Notes under the pieces: model-generated | Seen by the model: the letters and a program-made list of their open reading frames with translations, nothing else | Told to the model about the DNA's origin: nothing | Database searches by the model: none | Program-made: the position numbers and the translations under genes | Source of the DNA: Ignelater luminosus | Taxonomy: Eukaryota; Arthropoda; Insecta; Coleoptera; Elateridae | Assembly: GCA_011009095.1 (NCBI GenBank) | Contig: VTPC01001024.1 | Location: forward strand, 25,273 to 89,272 | Reading direction: 5' to 3' | DNA: 64,000 nt | In this document: positions 24,291-36,420 of the stretch, piece by piece | Position numbering within the stretch: position 1 is the stretch's first letter | How the letters are laid out: every line of letters starts with the position of its first letter

Positions 24291-24542
24291 AAGCATACCC
24301 ACAAAGCTGACGCAATTACAAAAGAAGTCTGTAAGAAAGGCAAATACGATAATAGTGTTAAGCACTTGATTTCGCATAAGAAGATTGAGCCGGTTTGGAA
24401 AAAACAAGGTAAGTCTAAAGTCATTTACAAAATTGTAAACACCGAAGGCAATATTGAGGCGTCTAAATATTTTTCAATACATACTTGTTACGTGTCGGAA
24501 CGGAATGAATACCACTGCCATAATTTCCAAGATTTTAATTAG
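24291..24542 (+). other. Unidentified 83-codon open frame without start codon
   Basis: The plus strand is open from a TAG at 24288-24290 to a TAG at 24540-24542. The translation is Lys-rich and protein-like rather than low-complexity (… YDNSVKHLISHKKIEPVWKK … VIYKIV … CYVSERNEYHCHNF …), with balanced hydrophobic residues and W, Y, C and H. There is no ATG at its start and the TAG is preceded by purine-rich sequence, so it is a poor splice acceptor. It ends 59 bases before mariner C and may be the C-terminal end of an old transposon or viral-type gene, or a retro-copied host fragment. I do not recognise it. Confidence 0.3.
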
Positions 24543-24601
24543 CTTAATCAAAAGTTTCTTTTTTATTGTTAGAATAACATGGTTTATCGGAGGGTTAGGT
24601 A

Positions 24602-25879
24602 TGGGCTGAAAAGTCCCAGGCCTAACAAAGAAAACACGGTTTTTTTTGTTCAAAATTAGCTTTATTTATCAACGTAATTTCCATAAAGAGCAACGCAATC
24701 ATTCCAGCGCCGCTCTAACATTTCAATACCACTTTTGTAGAACGATTTATCTTTTGCCTCAAAATAGGACTCAGTTTCAGCGATAACCTCTTCATTCGAG
24801 CGAAATTTCTTACCGGCAAGCATTTTTTTTTAGGTCTGCGAACAGCCAATAGTAGCTGGGAGCCAAATCTGCCGAATACGGTGGATGTGGGAGCAATTCG
24901 AAGTTCAATTCATGTAGTTTTGCCATTGTTTTGATTGACTTGTGACACGGTGCGTTGTCTTGATGAAACAAAATTTTTTTCTTTGCCATATGCGGTCGTG
25001 TCTTTGCAATTTCGGCCTTCAAATGCTCCAATAACGCTATATAATATTCACTGTTGATGGTATTTCCCTTCTCAAGATAGTCGATGAATATTACACCACG
25101 CACATCCCAAAATACCGAGGCCATAACCTTTCCAGCCGATTGTTGTGCTTTCGGTCGCTTTGGACGAGGTTCACCAGTTGCTGTCCACTCAGATGACGAT
25201 CGTTTTGATTCTGGAGTGAAGTGATGGATCCATCCGTTGTCACATATCGACGCAAAAATTCCGATTTGTTACGTTTAAACATGGCCAAACACTGCTCAGA
25301 AACATCAACATGTTCTTGTTTTTGGTGAACAGTGAGCAAACGCGGCACCCACTTTGAGCAGAGCTTTCTCATAGTCAAATGCTTATGCAATATAAAGCCA
25401 ACACGTTCTTTTGATATCTTTACAATGTCAGCTAACTCACGCAACTTCACTTTTCGATCATTCAAAACGATTTTGTGGATTTTTTTGATGTTTTCTGGTG
25501 TTACCGCCTCATTTGGACGTCCACTGCGTTCTGCATCATCGGTGTCTCTACGACCACGTTTGAAGTCAGCAAACCAACGTTTTATTGTTGTTTCTGATGG
25601 AGCGTAGTCCCCATAACACTTTTCAAACGATTGTTTCGCTTGAACGGTATTTTTTCCCATCAAGAAGCAGTGTAAGATTAAAACACAAAATTGTTTTTGA
25701 TCCATTGTTTTGAAAATAACAAAAGTAGCGTCACTCTTAGCACAATAACTCACAAAATAATGAATAGAATATCATGAAATTTTAACAGCTGTCTTTTGAA
25801 GGTTAGTACTAACTGAAAAAGCGGTGAATGCAATAAAACTAGCGCCATCTATTTGTTAGGCCTGGAACTTTTCAGCCCA
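24602..25879 (-). mobile_element. Mariner copy C, a different lineage
   Basis: A 1,278-base element with inverted repeats of about 27 bases beginning TGGGCTGAAAAGT and differing at one position. The left TA lies at 24600-24601; on the right the expected TA reads TG (25880-25881), a likely point change. The repeats and protein are unrelated at the sequence level to copies A and B apart from shared mariner motifs. Confidence 0.92.
24662..25705 (-). pseudogene. Mariner transposase, copy C, frameshifted
   Basis: It starts at MDQKQFCVL and keeps the helix-turn-helix region (KNTVQAKQSFEKCYG … TIKRWFADFKRGR), a second helix-turn-helix (RELADIVKISKERV) and WVPRLL. The frame is lost just after YVTTDG, where TDETW should stand. 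The second half is open again at 24810-25124 (FHQDNAPCH, PPYSADLAPSYYWLF), and the C-terminus (… ERRWNDCVALYGNYVDK) is in yet another frame after a T-run near 24825. Thus at least two frameshifts are present. The third catalytic Asp (LAPSD) is Tyr. This copy is inactive. Confidence 0.9.
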
Positions 25880-25881
25880 TG

Positions 25882-28462
25882 TGTTACTAACATAAACTAC
25901 AATTACTTCATATAACGTCCCTGGTAGTACAATTCGAAACAGTAATCTTGCTTTAAAATTACAGACAAATATTGGTGGTATAAACCAAATACCTAGTCTG
26001 AAGAGGATGCATGTGGACAGCTTTGTTTTATTTTATATTGTCTATTTTTAAAACTCACTTACCTTTAACGGCAAACCTCCCATGTTCTTTACCAGATGTT
26101 AGAGCCTTTTTTGTTCTAGAATATTTTGATTTTGATCGGTTTTGTTTGATTTCTGGCTTGACTGGTTCTTGATTTTAAAATTATGGGCGCGTAGATGCTC
26201 ATATTTTCTCTCTTGAAAATTTACCCAAAACTTCAGCTGATCACTGTATCAAATTATTTATACGTCATTAAACGTTAGACATACTTTTCACTTTTGTTTA
26301 AAGATTAGTAATATATCTACAACAAATATCTAAAATCAGGTTCGTAGTAATAATCTTCTGTAGAGGTGTGTGTTAATCAGATTGAACTGTTAATGTAATG
26401 TGACCTCTCAATGCATGATTGGGTGAAAAAGAATTAGGTCTCTGAGAAGGTTGTATTTTTACAAGCATTATTTGGTTATCAATGCTAAACTTTCTTTCAT
26501 TTCAAAAACTCACACGCAACTGCTTTCATAACCTAGTTAAATAAGTAACAGATTGACAGCCAGAATAAACTGATTTTGCTTTTATAGAAAAACAAAGTAC
26601 TACTCGTAAGTAACAGGTGGATTTTTAATAAACTCTTAAATATTGCAATTCCTAATATTAGGATGGTTATAACGAAAACGTCGGAAATAAAAAACATTTG
26701 CTTGGGGGACTTTATTAATTTCAATAGTAGGTAAGATGTTAAAGAAATAAATAATACCTACAATCTATTTTTTGCATTTAAATTACGTATTGCTTTGACT
26801 GTAGAATAAAAAAAGTGTCTGAAAAAAAATTTTATACTTTTGTTATTTGCAATTTAATTTAAAAGAAATGTAATACTTCAAATTCTCTAATTTTGCTTTG
26901 AAGGCACTTTTTGTGAAGCCTATTTGGTTCCTTTTTATCGTATAATATTAGAAAAAAATGTTACTAAAAACGTTTATTACAGTATCTAAAAGAACAGTTC
27001 CTCTGGTTTAATAATTCAACCAATCTGAGGCATTTCCGATTCTCATCGCGCTGTGACAATATTCAAAATCAAATTACATGAATTGAGAGCAATCTGATTT
27101 TCTGTATTCCGAGTTCTGCTCGTTGATTGCATAGCCTGGGTAAGCTTTCAGCAAGCTACAGTTGCTTTCTTTCTTCATTCAGAAGTCTTCTATTTAATAA
27201 AATGGAAATACACTCGTTCTCTATATACACCATGAGTATACGAAAATGTTTTGCACTTTTTTTACAGATTTGTTAAAAATAAATGAATAAATACGATAAA
27301 AAAAGAAATTGTGACAATTATTTTTATTGCGTTTCTAGCGTGACTTATATAACGATTGATAGTGTTGTCATGCGCAAATTATTAATTCACATGAAAGCAA
27401 CATTTATATTGTCAATGGTAACCTTATTATTTTATGAAAATGTGCTTTCATTATGTAGTAAAAGCATATTGTAAATTAAATTTGGATAGCTGTCTCTTGA
27501 ACACTCATTAAGTCATGACTCAATAATGTACCCTGAATTTGAAATAAAGTTATTAAAGATAATTATTCAGTTATTTGTTGTACAAAGGAAAAAGTGATGC
27601 TCTTTTCCCGCATGCGCTATTTGTTTATTATTATGTTTTTTCGTCGACCTTAAAAAGTTTATTAAAAATCTAAATGAAGGTTGTTCTACGATTAAGAGTT
27701 TACTTTTGCAAATTGTTGTAAGATAGCTTTAGTATCCATGGTATCCAAAACGTATCTAAGAAAAAACCAAATAAAAATTAAACAACAGGGAGGAAAAATC
27801 ACTTTCTCCCGCTAAAATATAATCGTCTACTTTCGGCCACAAAATGAGGATTGAAAAGCCTACTTTCTAATAAGGTATTTTATGTTTATTTGAATTTTAA
27901 TAACTGCGAGATTTACTTGTAACTCCAGAAAAGTTTCCTAAATTATATGGAATGTTTCTTGAAATGAATTCCTCATAGTGGAATAATTTTGTGGTGGATT
28001 ATTTGGAATGCGTTTGCATTTCTAGAGAATTGGAATTTTAGATACATCTCATATAGTGCAGGTGTACATAAAAATTCAAATCTGCGTAGATGCAATTAAT
28101 GTACTAGCATAAGAAAATTTAGAATTGCATCGTTTTTTTGCTACGTATAAAACTGTTCTAAAGCGTTTCACTACACACACAGAATTAAATAAGTACAGAT
28201 AGCGTTTCACTGTTATTCTAACGTTTGTCATAAGTTAAACTATTAGATCCCAAGTAAGACAAAATATTTGGGGAAACGTTTATTATGCATTACTCATCCA
28301 AGAATACATAAATTTGAAAATCTTTCTCTCATTTTAACAAAGTTGACAATTAAACAATTTAAATATGTAATGAGGAATTTTAGAAACGCTTTATCTAAAT
28401 ATTTATTCAATGTGTTAAATACATAATTCTGTTATACGTTATTAATACATGTAAATTTGAAC
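25882..28462. other. Noncoding AT-rich stretch, no gene seen
   Basis: Only short chance frames occur. No terminal repeats, RNA genes or exons could be supported. Confidence 0.5.
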
Positions 28463-29495
28463 ATACCGGCTGATTTTCTTCACCTGGAATTTTTAATATC
28501 TGGAAAAACAAGCATCCTACGAAAAAATGGTCCAAATAAAAAGTTAGTATTTTCGCGGGGGAAATTCATGAATGCTAAAATTAATCAACTCTCGATCCCC
28601 CTTGTAGATGGGCCGGGGGGTAACTTTGAAATCTTAAATAGGAACCTCCATGTTTTATTGCAGATTCGGATAGTACGTTAAAAAATATGAAACTTTTATT
28701 GGAAATATGTTTTTTGATTCATGATAGATGGCGCTGTAATAGTCGAAATTTAATTTGTTAGATTTCTTCAATTGAGAACCAATGCATTCGATTCTGCAAT
28801 ACATTTTCAATAAAAAATTACCACTTTTTTGTTATTAGTTCTTGATTTACGTGCACTAAGGTGTTTATGTTATGTTTAAATTGTTGTATTTTTTATGTAT
28901 TGTTCTGTTTTTTCTATTTCTTTCATTTTTTAAACAAAAAATAAATACAATACTTTATTTAAATTAAAATAAAAGCAAATTTTTATTTTTACAAAGAAAT
29001 ACTACTTCTTTATGTTACAAATAATTTCCGAATAATTCTCTACTGCAACTTTCAAATTATTTTTGTTTACATTAAACATTTGTCTTACTTCTTTTGTTCA
29101 TTTTTTCTCGTAGTTATAAAAACACAAAATAAAGTTACAAAAGAAAGAGAAAACAACTTTAAGAAACGACTGTATCGGTTCTCAATTGAAGAAATCAGAA
29201 AAACTAAATTTCGTCGATTACAGCGTCATCTATCAGGAATCTAAAAAAATGTTTTGAATAAAAGTTTGATACTTTTCGGCGTACTATCTGAATCTGCAAT
29301 AAAAAATGGGGATTCATGGTTAAGATTTCAAAGTGACCCCCCACCCCACCCATAAGGGTGGAAGAGGGGGAGCTAATCTTAGCGCTCATAAATCTCCCAT
29401 GTGAAAATATTAACTTTTTATTTCGACCATTGTTTTCGTAGAATGCTTCTTTCTCTAGATATTTAAAAATTCCAGGTTGAAAAATCAGCTGGTAT
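28463..29495. repeat. Large inverted repeat: two arms of about 325 bases around an AT-rich centre
   Basis: The left arm 28463-28787 and the right arm 29172-29495 are reverse complements over nearly their full length. They begin ATACCGGCTGATTTT / ATACCAGCTGATTTT and end TTCAATTGAGAACC on both sides, with an estimated 80-85 percent identity. The centre (28788-29171) is AT-rich and noncoding. Each arm contains a related open frame in mirror image (28457-28681 plus, 29204-29500 minus), but these look like by-products of the shared arm sequence. It could be a foldback-type or MITE-like element with long terminal repeats, or two old copies of one repeat inserted head to head. No target duplication was recognised. 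Confidence 0.8.
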
Positions 29496-30062
29496 AACAT
29501 TAGTGTACGAAAATGTTTTTATGAGTACGTAAATTGCTTGTTTCAACACTAACAGTACTTTTATTTTACAAATAGAATACAAGACGTTTTGCAGCGACAT
29601 ATTTCACGTTTTTCAAGAGCTAAAGAACTTATTATAAAAACAAAACTGTCAGATTTCTAAATTTGTTAACAGACTGTACAACAATCACATAATTGTATTT
29701 TGTGTTAAAAGTATAATGCCTAATATACAGTGGTAATTTGACACTTTCTTGAAATATGTTTGGTAAAGATATTTAGAAGAAACATGTTCCTTTAATTTGT
29801 CAACTCTTATGTTATTCTCTGCTAATTTGGAACATTAAGTTGTGAATGTTAACTAACTTCTGCAAATTTCGGCCAATCGTTAACAGCATTGCAAGTTTTA
29901 TCTTGTAAATCATAGGAGTTACCTATATTTTGTATAGTTTTAGGCAACCTGTAAGTCGTATAAAATCAAAGTGTTTTGTTGTTGTGCACGATAATATCTA
30001 CGAGTATGTCTGTTATTTGCTGGCCTATTTATTATATTAATTGTCTATATTAACTCTATATA
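29496..30062. other. Short noncoding stretch, no gene seen
   Basis: AT-rich sequence between the inverted repeat and the Mos1-like mariner. Nothing is recognisable. Confidence 0.45.
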
Positions 30063-31330
30063 CCAGGTGTATACCTATGAAATGAGACTTTCAGCTATTA
30101 GACCACAGATGTCGCTAGGAGTATTTTTAAACTGTCCCAAATGTCTTATTTTTTTCGTCTGTCATCTGTCAACAATATTCAATTCATTGTTTGTGATGTT
30201 TCATACAACAACGCATTTTTTTCGCTCTTAAAAATGTCGAATTTCGTGCCTTCAAACTACGATTTGCGGACATCGTTGATTTTCTGTTATCAATTGAAGA
30301 AAAACGCTTCTCAAGCTCATCAAGCTTATAGAAGCTTACGGTGGACATGCTCTAAGCAGAGCACAGTGCTTCAGGTGGTTTGAAAAATTCCGAAGTGGTG
30401 ATTTTAGCGTGGAGGACGAGGAACGTGGCCGGCCACCGAAAAAGTTTGAGGACACCGAATTGCAAGCATTGTTGAATGAAGATGATGGTCAAACGCAAGA
30501 AATGATGGCAGAGCAGTTGGGAGTGACCCAAAAAACCATTTGCAAACGTTTGAAAGACATGGGCATGATTTTAAAGGTCGGAAGATGGGTGCCGCATGAA
30601 CTGACTGAAAGGCAGCAAGAGAACCGAAAAACCACTTGTGAAATGCTGCTCTCCCGGTTCAAAAGAAAGTCTTTTTTGCATCGAATCGTTACGGGTGTAT
30701 TTCTCCAATCCCAAACGTAAACGATCGTATGGTCCGCCCGGCCACAAGCCAAAATCAACGGCCAAACCAAATCGCTTCGGCCGCAAGGCAATGCTGTGTG
30801 TTTTCTGGGATCAGCATGGTATGATTTGGTACGAGCTATTAAAACCAGGTGAAACAGTTGACGGTGCACGCTACCAACGACAATTGGCCGATTTGAACAG
30901 CGCTATACACCGAAAACGCCCAGAATATGCCAATCGGCGTCACAAAGTAATTTTTCTTGATGACAATGCACCACCACATCGAACAAGAGCGACCCGGGAA
31001 TTGGTGGAGACGTACGATTGGGAACCGCTGGTGCATGCGGCTTACTCACCAGACTTGGCGCCTTCCGATTATCATTTGTTTGCATCGATGGGCCACGCAC
31101 TTTCCGAGCAGCGCTTCAATTCTCACGAAGAAGCCAAAAAATGGCTCGATGATTGGTTTGCGGCCAAAGACGGCCAATTTTTTTGGCGCGGCATTCACAA
31201 ATTGCCTGAGAGATGGGTAAAATGTGTCGCTAGCGATGGCTATTATTTTGAAGATTAGATTTGTAACCATTTTTTGTTAATAAACGTTTAAAATTGAAAA
31301 AAAAAGTGTCATTTCATAGGTATACACCTA
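30063..31330 (+). mobile_element. Mos1-like mariner (mauritiana type), copy D
   Basis: An element of about 1.27 kb with inverted repeats around AGGTGTATACCTATGAAATG at both ends (30065 onward and 31305-31329 reversed), preceded by TA at 30061-30062. The left end CCAGGTGTA matches the known Mos1 terminus pattern. The right edge is uncertain by a few bases because the last bases differ between the ends. An AATAAA-like TTAATAAACG lies after the stop codon. Confidence 0.92.
30234..31258 (+). pseudogene. Mos1-like mariner transposase, broken
   Basis: It starts MSNFVPSNYDLRTSLIFCYQ, as in Mos1-type proteins. A frameshift after ASQAH (about 30325) moves the reading to …EAYGGHALSRAQCFRWFEKF, followed by DDGQTQEMMAEQLGVTQKT and WVPHELTERQ. 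At about 30690 a small deletion removes the block that should read DEKWI after HRIVTG, taking out the first catalytic Asp and shifting the frame. The rest is open (FWDQHGMIWYELLKPGE, DDNAPPH, YSPDLAPSDYHLFASMGHAL, LPERWVKCVASDGYYFE) to the TAG at 31256-31258. The second and third catalytic Asp are intact. Much of the C-terminal half matches Mos1 word for word, so it is clearly of the mauritiana subfamily. Confidence 0.93.
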
Positions 31331-31421
31331 TGTAATACGCTATAATTTGTCAGTGATGACACGCTAGTGGAATTTGAGATGCTATTTTAACTTTTCATTT
31401 TAAGAACACTATTAAATAAAG

Positions 31422-31569
31422 ATACTTTGTTTTCTGTTTTTGTATTTTGACATAACTAAATTTAGATATTGATATTTTCAAGTCAACGTGCTTGAAGTCT
31501 AAACTTGGCTGAAATCTACTAATATCCAAAATTATGTTATATCAAAATACAAAATAGAAAACAAGGTAT
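31422..31569. repeat. Inverted repeat of 34-35 bases, 79-base spacer
   Basis: Arms 31422-31456 and 31536-31569 pair with about three mismatches and one single-base gap (left arm starts ATACTTTGTTTTCTG; right arm ends AGAAAACAAGGTAT). It may be a small MITE or a hairpin. No function can be assigned. Confidence 0.6.
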
Positions 31570-34500
31570 GAATGAAAAAGTTGACGTGACCTGGGGAACA
31601 CATTACATGAATTTTAACATACTTGTTTCTAAGTATACAAAGGGTGTATGAGATTTCAATGACTTAAAGAATTAAAAGTTAATAGAGATGAATCTAAAAA
31701 TTAATAATCCACATATCGAAATATGAGAATTCCAACTCAAATGTATTGATTTTTAGTTCTTCAGACTACCTATATTTTTACAGTATGAAAATTCATACAG
31801 AAATTTCTAACAGTACAAATACATTCAGAACTTCACAAATATCTATAGCTCTTTATTTTTAAGCACAAATCATATTTCACTCTACATTATGCATAATATA
31901 ATATGACCAGCTTTGTTAAGATCTTATTACTTCAAGAGAAAATGAAAAAAGGCAGCTAATGATAAAAGCAAAAAAACAATTTTGTGTCAGCTTTCATATA
32001 TATCGAAAAAATTGTTATTACTACGTGTGTTAAAATAAAAGAGAAGCCTGTCAAGATTATGCTGATGTTTCAAATTCCATTGACAGGGTAATTTTCAATA
32101 TGAATAGTGAAATGCTATAAATCATTTAGATTAATACTACCTGACAGTAAGCGTGATGGACGCTAAAATTTACCGTAGTCTTCTATAGATTAAATTTGAC
32201 AGATTCTTGTTGGAAAATAAAGGTTTTTGCATAAGGTGTTGTAAAATAGTTTCTGTTTTATCAATGAAGTAATTTTAAGGGTTATATAGGTGGTAAATAT
32301 ATTTACTTTAGTAGATAAATGCGTAAATGCTAGAATACCAAATTTTCACAGCTTTCGAACTTAATCCTTATTTGTGGGTTCATTCTAAATTAATAATACC
32401 TGGATAAAGCAGATACGTAACAAGACTTTGTAAACTAATTGTAACAGAATACGTGAATAAGGTGCTGCTCGGTACTATAGCGGCACACCGATAATAAGAA
32501 TCAATTACATACTGTAAGAAATTCAGGTGAGTTTCCTGAATTTAACTTATAGGTAGGTTAATACTTCAGAAATTTGGCTAAGCAACTATAAATTAAATAT
32601 TAATTAAATTGCAAAGCTCCAAACGCAAAAAACAATACTGTTTACAATCTAATCTCTATCTGTTGTTTTCGCAAATACTTCTTTTTGTCGCGGTAGGTTT
32701 TATTAACAGTTTGACTGAATGCGGTAGTAGAAAGATCAAACAAAAACAGAGGGTTGCGAAGGTATCTCTACGGCTTATATGATGTGTATCTTGATTTACT
32801 TTAATAACACTGTTTTATGTCAGCATACATACATATCTCGGACATGTTGCCTCGGGATTTAAAGTTGGTAGAATTAATTGCAAGGACATTCCGATTTTGT
32901 GTATTCAGAGAAATGATAATGCGTATCTTATTCAGTTATAGTACCACAGTTTTATTTTATAGCAGAATAAATACACACATATGAACGACATAAAAACGTG
33001 AATTTCGATTACTTTGCTGGAGGTTAGTTTATTTAGTAAGTGCTCGGATTACGTGTTTTTGGATTAACCTGTAGTGATTAAAAGCAATTACAGTTCAGTA
33101 AAATATGTAACTGTGAAGCATTTTAAAGCAAGTCCATTTATAACATAGGATAGGTTTTTAAAAATATTCTTTGCCAACAATAACGTAGCAGAACATATTT
33201 TTAGCAAGTTTCAATGACTATTGTTTTTGCATTTCTAACTTTCACCGCCAGCGGAAGTATGATGAATATTATTGTTCTCTGTACAAAACCCGATAACCTA
33301 ATTAATAAATACAATATTGTTGAAGACATTGATGTTGTATAACAGTGTACTGGTCGCCAACATAAAGCGGATCAAATTTCGTGGGATTTCATTGTATGTT
33401 ACTTATTATCAATAATCGGAAAAATTAGACAACGATATGAATCTTCGAAACTACAAGCCAAAAACCTATCACGTCAAAAAGCATTTTTCAAGCATATTTT
33501 CCTTATGTGAGGAGAAAAAGAATTCCAAAACATTTATTTTTTAGAATTTAACGCAGATTACCAAAAATACTATTTCGCCGTATACTTTACCGGTTTTGAG
33601 TAAAAAGGCGTAACTTATGGTTTACAAATACAAACACAGTTGGTACCACTCCAATGCTTATACGAATTTTTAATTTTAACCGTAAACACACGTTACCCAT
33701 TACTTTACATTCCTCCGGAGAATTGCACCCTTTCACAGGTTTTTTCCGCATGAAAGTGTCAGGATCTCGTCTGGGATAGCAAACTTAGAATTGAGAATCG
33801 GTTGCTTATCTTGCCTACATATCTCAACTGCATGTCAAATATTTTTTCTATAATCTGACACGAGTATGCATGGATATGAGTAGAATATTGCCATGGGCAA
33901 AAAAGCATTTTGAGTGAAAATCTCTGCTAGAAGTATATTGGAATCAAAAAACAGAAACTTTAATTACTTTATTTGCCTAGCGACTACAGGCGTAATGAAA
34001 ACGACTCCTACAACATTTGGAGCTTGACTTGGACAATACTTTGTTTTCCTGCCTAAATAAATCGTAACAGCTTCATCATATTACATTGTAGACCACGGGC
34101 TGCTACCGGGCTAGGATATAATTATGGGGGACACATGAATTTGAAATGATGGTAAAAGTTTTATATATATCGCCTTTCAAAGCTATTGTAGTAGAAGAGG
34201 ATTTGATGTTGAAAAAAGCATTTTCCTTATCATTTCAACTCAGAAAAATAACCTAGGATTTTTTAGTATTTTACGTCGATAAATTGCAACAGCAGCAGGA
34301 ACAAGAACATGAGTTTGAATTCTTTCATAACTACTTTTCTAAGCAGGAAATACACAGCAGAATGAAGCGAAAGAATATGTTAAAGTTTATCTCAACTGAA
34401 ACTGAGACTGACTTTTACACCATTAAGCAATTATGGAATAAAAATTGGGTTTTATCACCTCAGGTAGTAGAATTCATTCCGAATAGTCCAAAAGTTGTGA

Positions 34501-35379
34501 ATATACAGATACGGAACTAAGGAATTGAATTCAAGATTAAATTTCTTATTATGATTCTCTAAGTTTGAGTGGTGAAAACTTAGCGTTGTAAATAAATTTA
34601 AAAAGTTCCTTGTTAGTGAGAGTAATAGAAGAAATCAATATGTGTCTGATGCGTTCTGTATGAATTGGATTGCAAGAAAGTATAAAATAAAAAAAAAGTA
34701 CCTATAAAACTGTTTAAATTACTAGCAAGCAAAATAACACAAATCGTCATCGTTATAAGAAAATAGTAGTTATTTACACAATATGTATAAGAAATCGACG
34801 AATTAACAGCGCGACACGGCAACTATCCTACCCTGCACCTTTTCAGACACGTGAATTTTTAACGTGACACAAAAAACTTAATAATTGTATTTAATTAAGT
34901 AGATCAACATATTAAGGAAGTCTCTTGCTATAGGTATACGAATGTATAAACAGAGAAGTTGTACTCATTTGTAATAGTCCTGCAATAGTGACCCTGTTTC
35001 ACAAATTTACAGAATGCCTAGGCAATGGAATATTCTTGTATAGGATGAACTCTTAACATTATAGTTCTATGACACCGTTTTTGGTAAAATATAAGAAGGA
35101 AGTTAATCAATGTTTGAAGTTAAATATTAGTATACCGGAAACCTATTAGTTTCAGTAAATATTATTTAGGAACTGTTTGTAAAGTGTGATTCAAATATAA
35201 GAATGTTATTAGCAACTTGTAAACATTCTTACCTGTACATAAATCAACCAACCATTAGTATGTATATTAAATGACGGTTTAGAAAATGGCAGAACTAGGT
35301 ATATATTGTAGTGGTTAGCTAATCAAGATTAACTTTAGCCAAACAGAATGTATTGTAATGTTATTTTAAAATTCGCACT
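31570..35379. other. Noncoding stretch with one unexplained short frame
   Basis: Mostly AT-rich and featureless. At 34284-34520 a 78-codon open frame (TTG start; Q/E-rich beginning, then KQLWNKNWVLSPQVVEFIPNSP) has some protein-like character but no family that I recognise and no visible splice context. I do not call it a gene. Confidence 0.35.
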
Positions 35380-36420
35380 AAATCCGCCCCTGTCTTTCAA
35401 TTTCGTTCGGGTATTTGTTTTTCTGACGCGTAAGATTTAAATTATTTCATTCTATAAACGAATGTTTGTTAAAATTTTATTCTAAAGAATTGATAACTTT
35501 GTGGTCTCGACTTCTGGGCTCCAGCGGACGTGCCATTTGTTATTTTTCTAATATAAAATTCCAGGAACCTTAGTTGCAAATGCTGAAGTCACACGATCTC
35601 AGTTAAGTCAGGTTCAAGCTTGTAAATCTACGAAGTGGAATTTTCCATTGTCTCATAAGAATATTTACATTTTGACCTGTTAGGTCGTGTATCTGGCTTT
35701 TCAACTCCACTTCGGCAAGTACAAGCTGCGTAACAGGAGACGCAGAGAGAATGATCAGTACGGTAATAGCTGCGTACTCGAATCGACATACGGGGATAAT
35801 TTTCGGCGTCACCCTTACAAATCCTCAAATGGTTGCAAACCGAATTCGATTTAAGCGATTCTCTTAGTAAAAGAGAGATCGGACTCGAGAAATTCTATTT
35901 CGTCGGGTCTTTGTCGTGTTATTCACGGAAGAAAGCCGGTTTGTTTACCAAAAAGCAATGCTTTGGAAGATTTGTTATTGTGGGAAACGTTTTCGCTTCA
36001 ATTAAAGTTACGCTGGCATTTCCAGGAAATAAAACTTGTAGAGGGTAGAAACGCAACAATTTTGGTCCCGTTGGTGTAACGTTAAAGGGTCTGTCGAGAA
36101 CAGAAACTGCCCGCCCCGTAAAGCGTCGATCTGTGTGTGTCACATCTTGGAAGCTCCGTGAACCGAATGGGTTAAGTAAATTTAAAGAGAGTTTGAGACT
36201 CAAAGTGGTTTTAGTTTTTTTTAAAGTTTGTGTATAAACACTTGAATTCTGTTCTTGTGTTTCTTATTTAATGTCAATAAAAGTGATTGTTCTTTGGAAT
36301 CTAAGTTTCCTTGAACATTGGTGGGACCCGGCTAGAACGAGGAACTTTGCGTCGAATACCACCTGGATCAGCTGCTGTCGTTGGGAATCAGAGACCTACA
36401 CCTATCGTCTGGAAGAAAGA
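35380..36420 (+). other. Possible LTR and leader of an LTR-type fossil
   Basis: G+C rises here without a coding frame. Near the right side an AATAAAA signal (36276) is followed about 40 bases later by …TTGAACA and then TGGTGGGACCCGGC (from 36318), which looks like an LTR end, one spacer base and a tRNA primer-binding site. The start of such an LTR and a partner were not found, and no coding part follows, so this would be a remnant. Family undecided. Confidence 0.3.

Noticed and set aside
30489-31270. Minus-strand open frames over the Mos1-like mariner
   Set aside because: Antisense to the transposase, without motifs.
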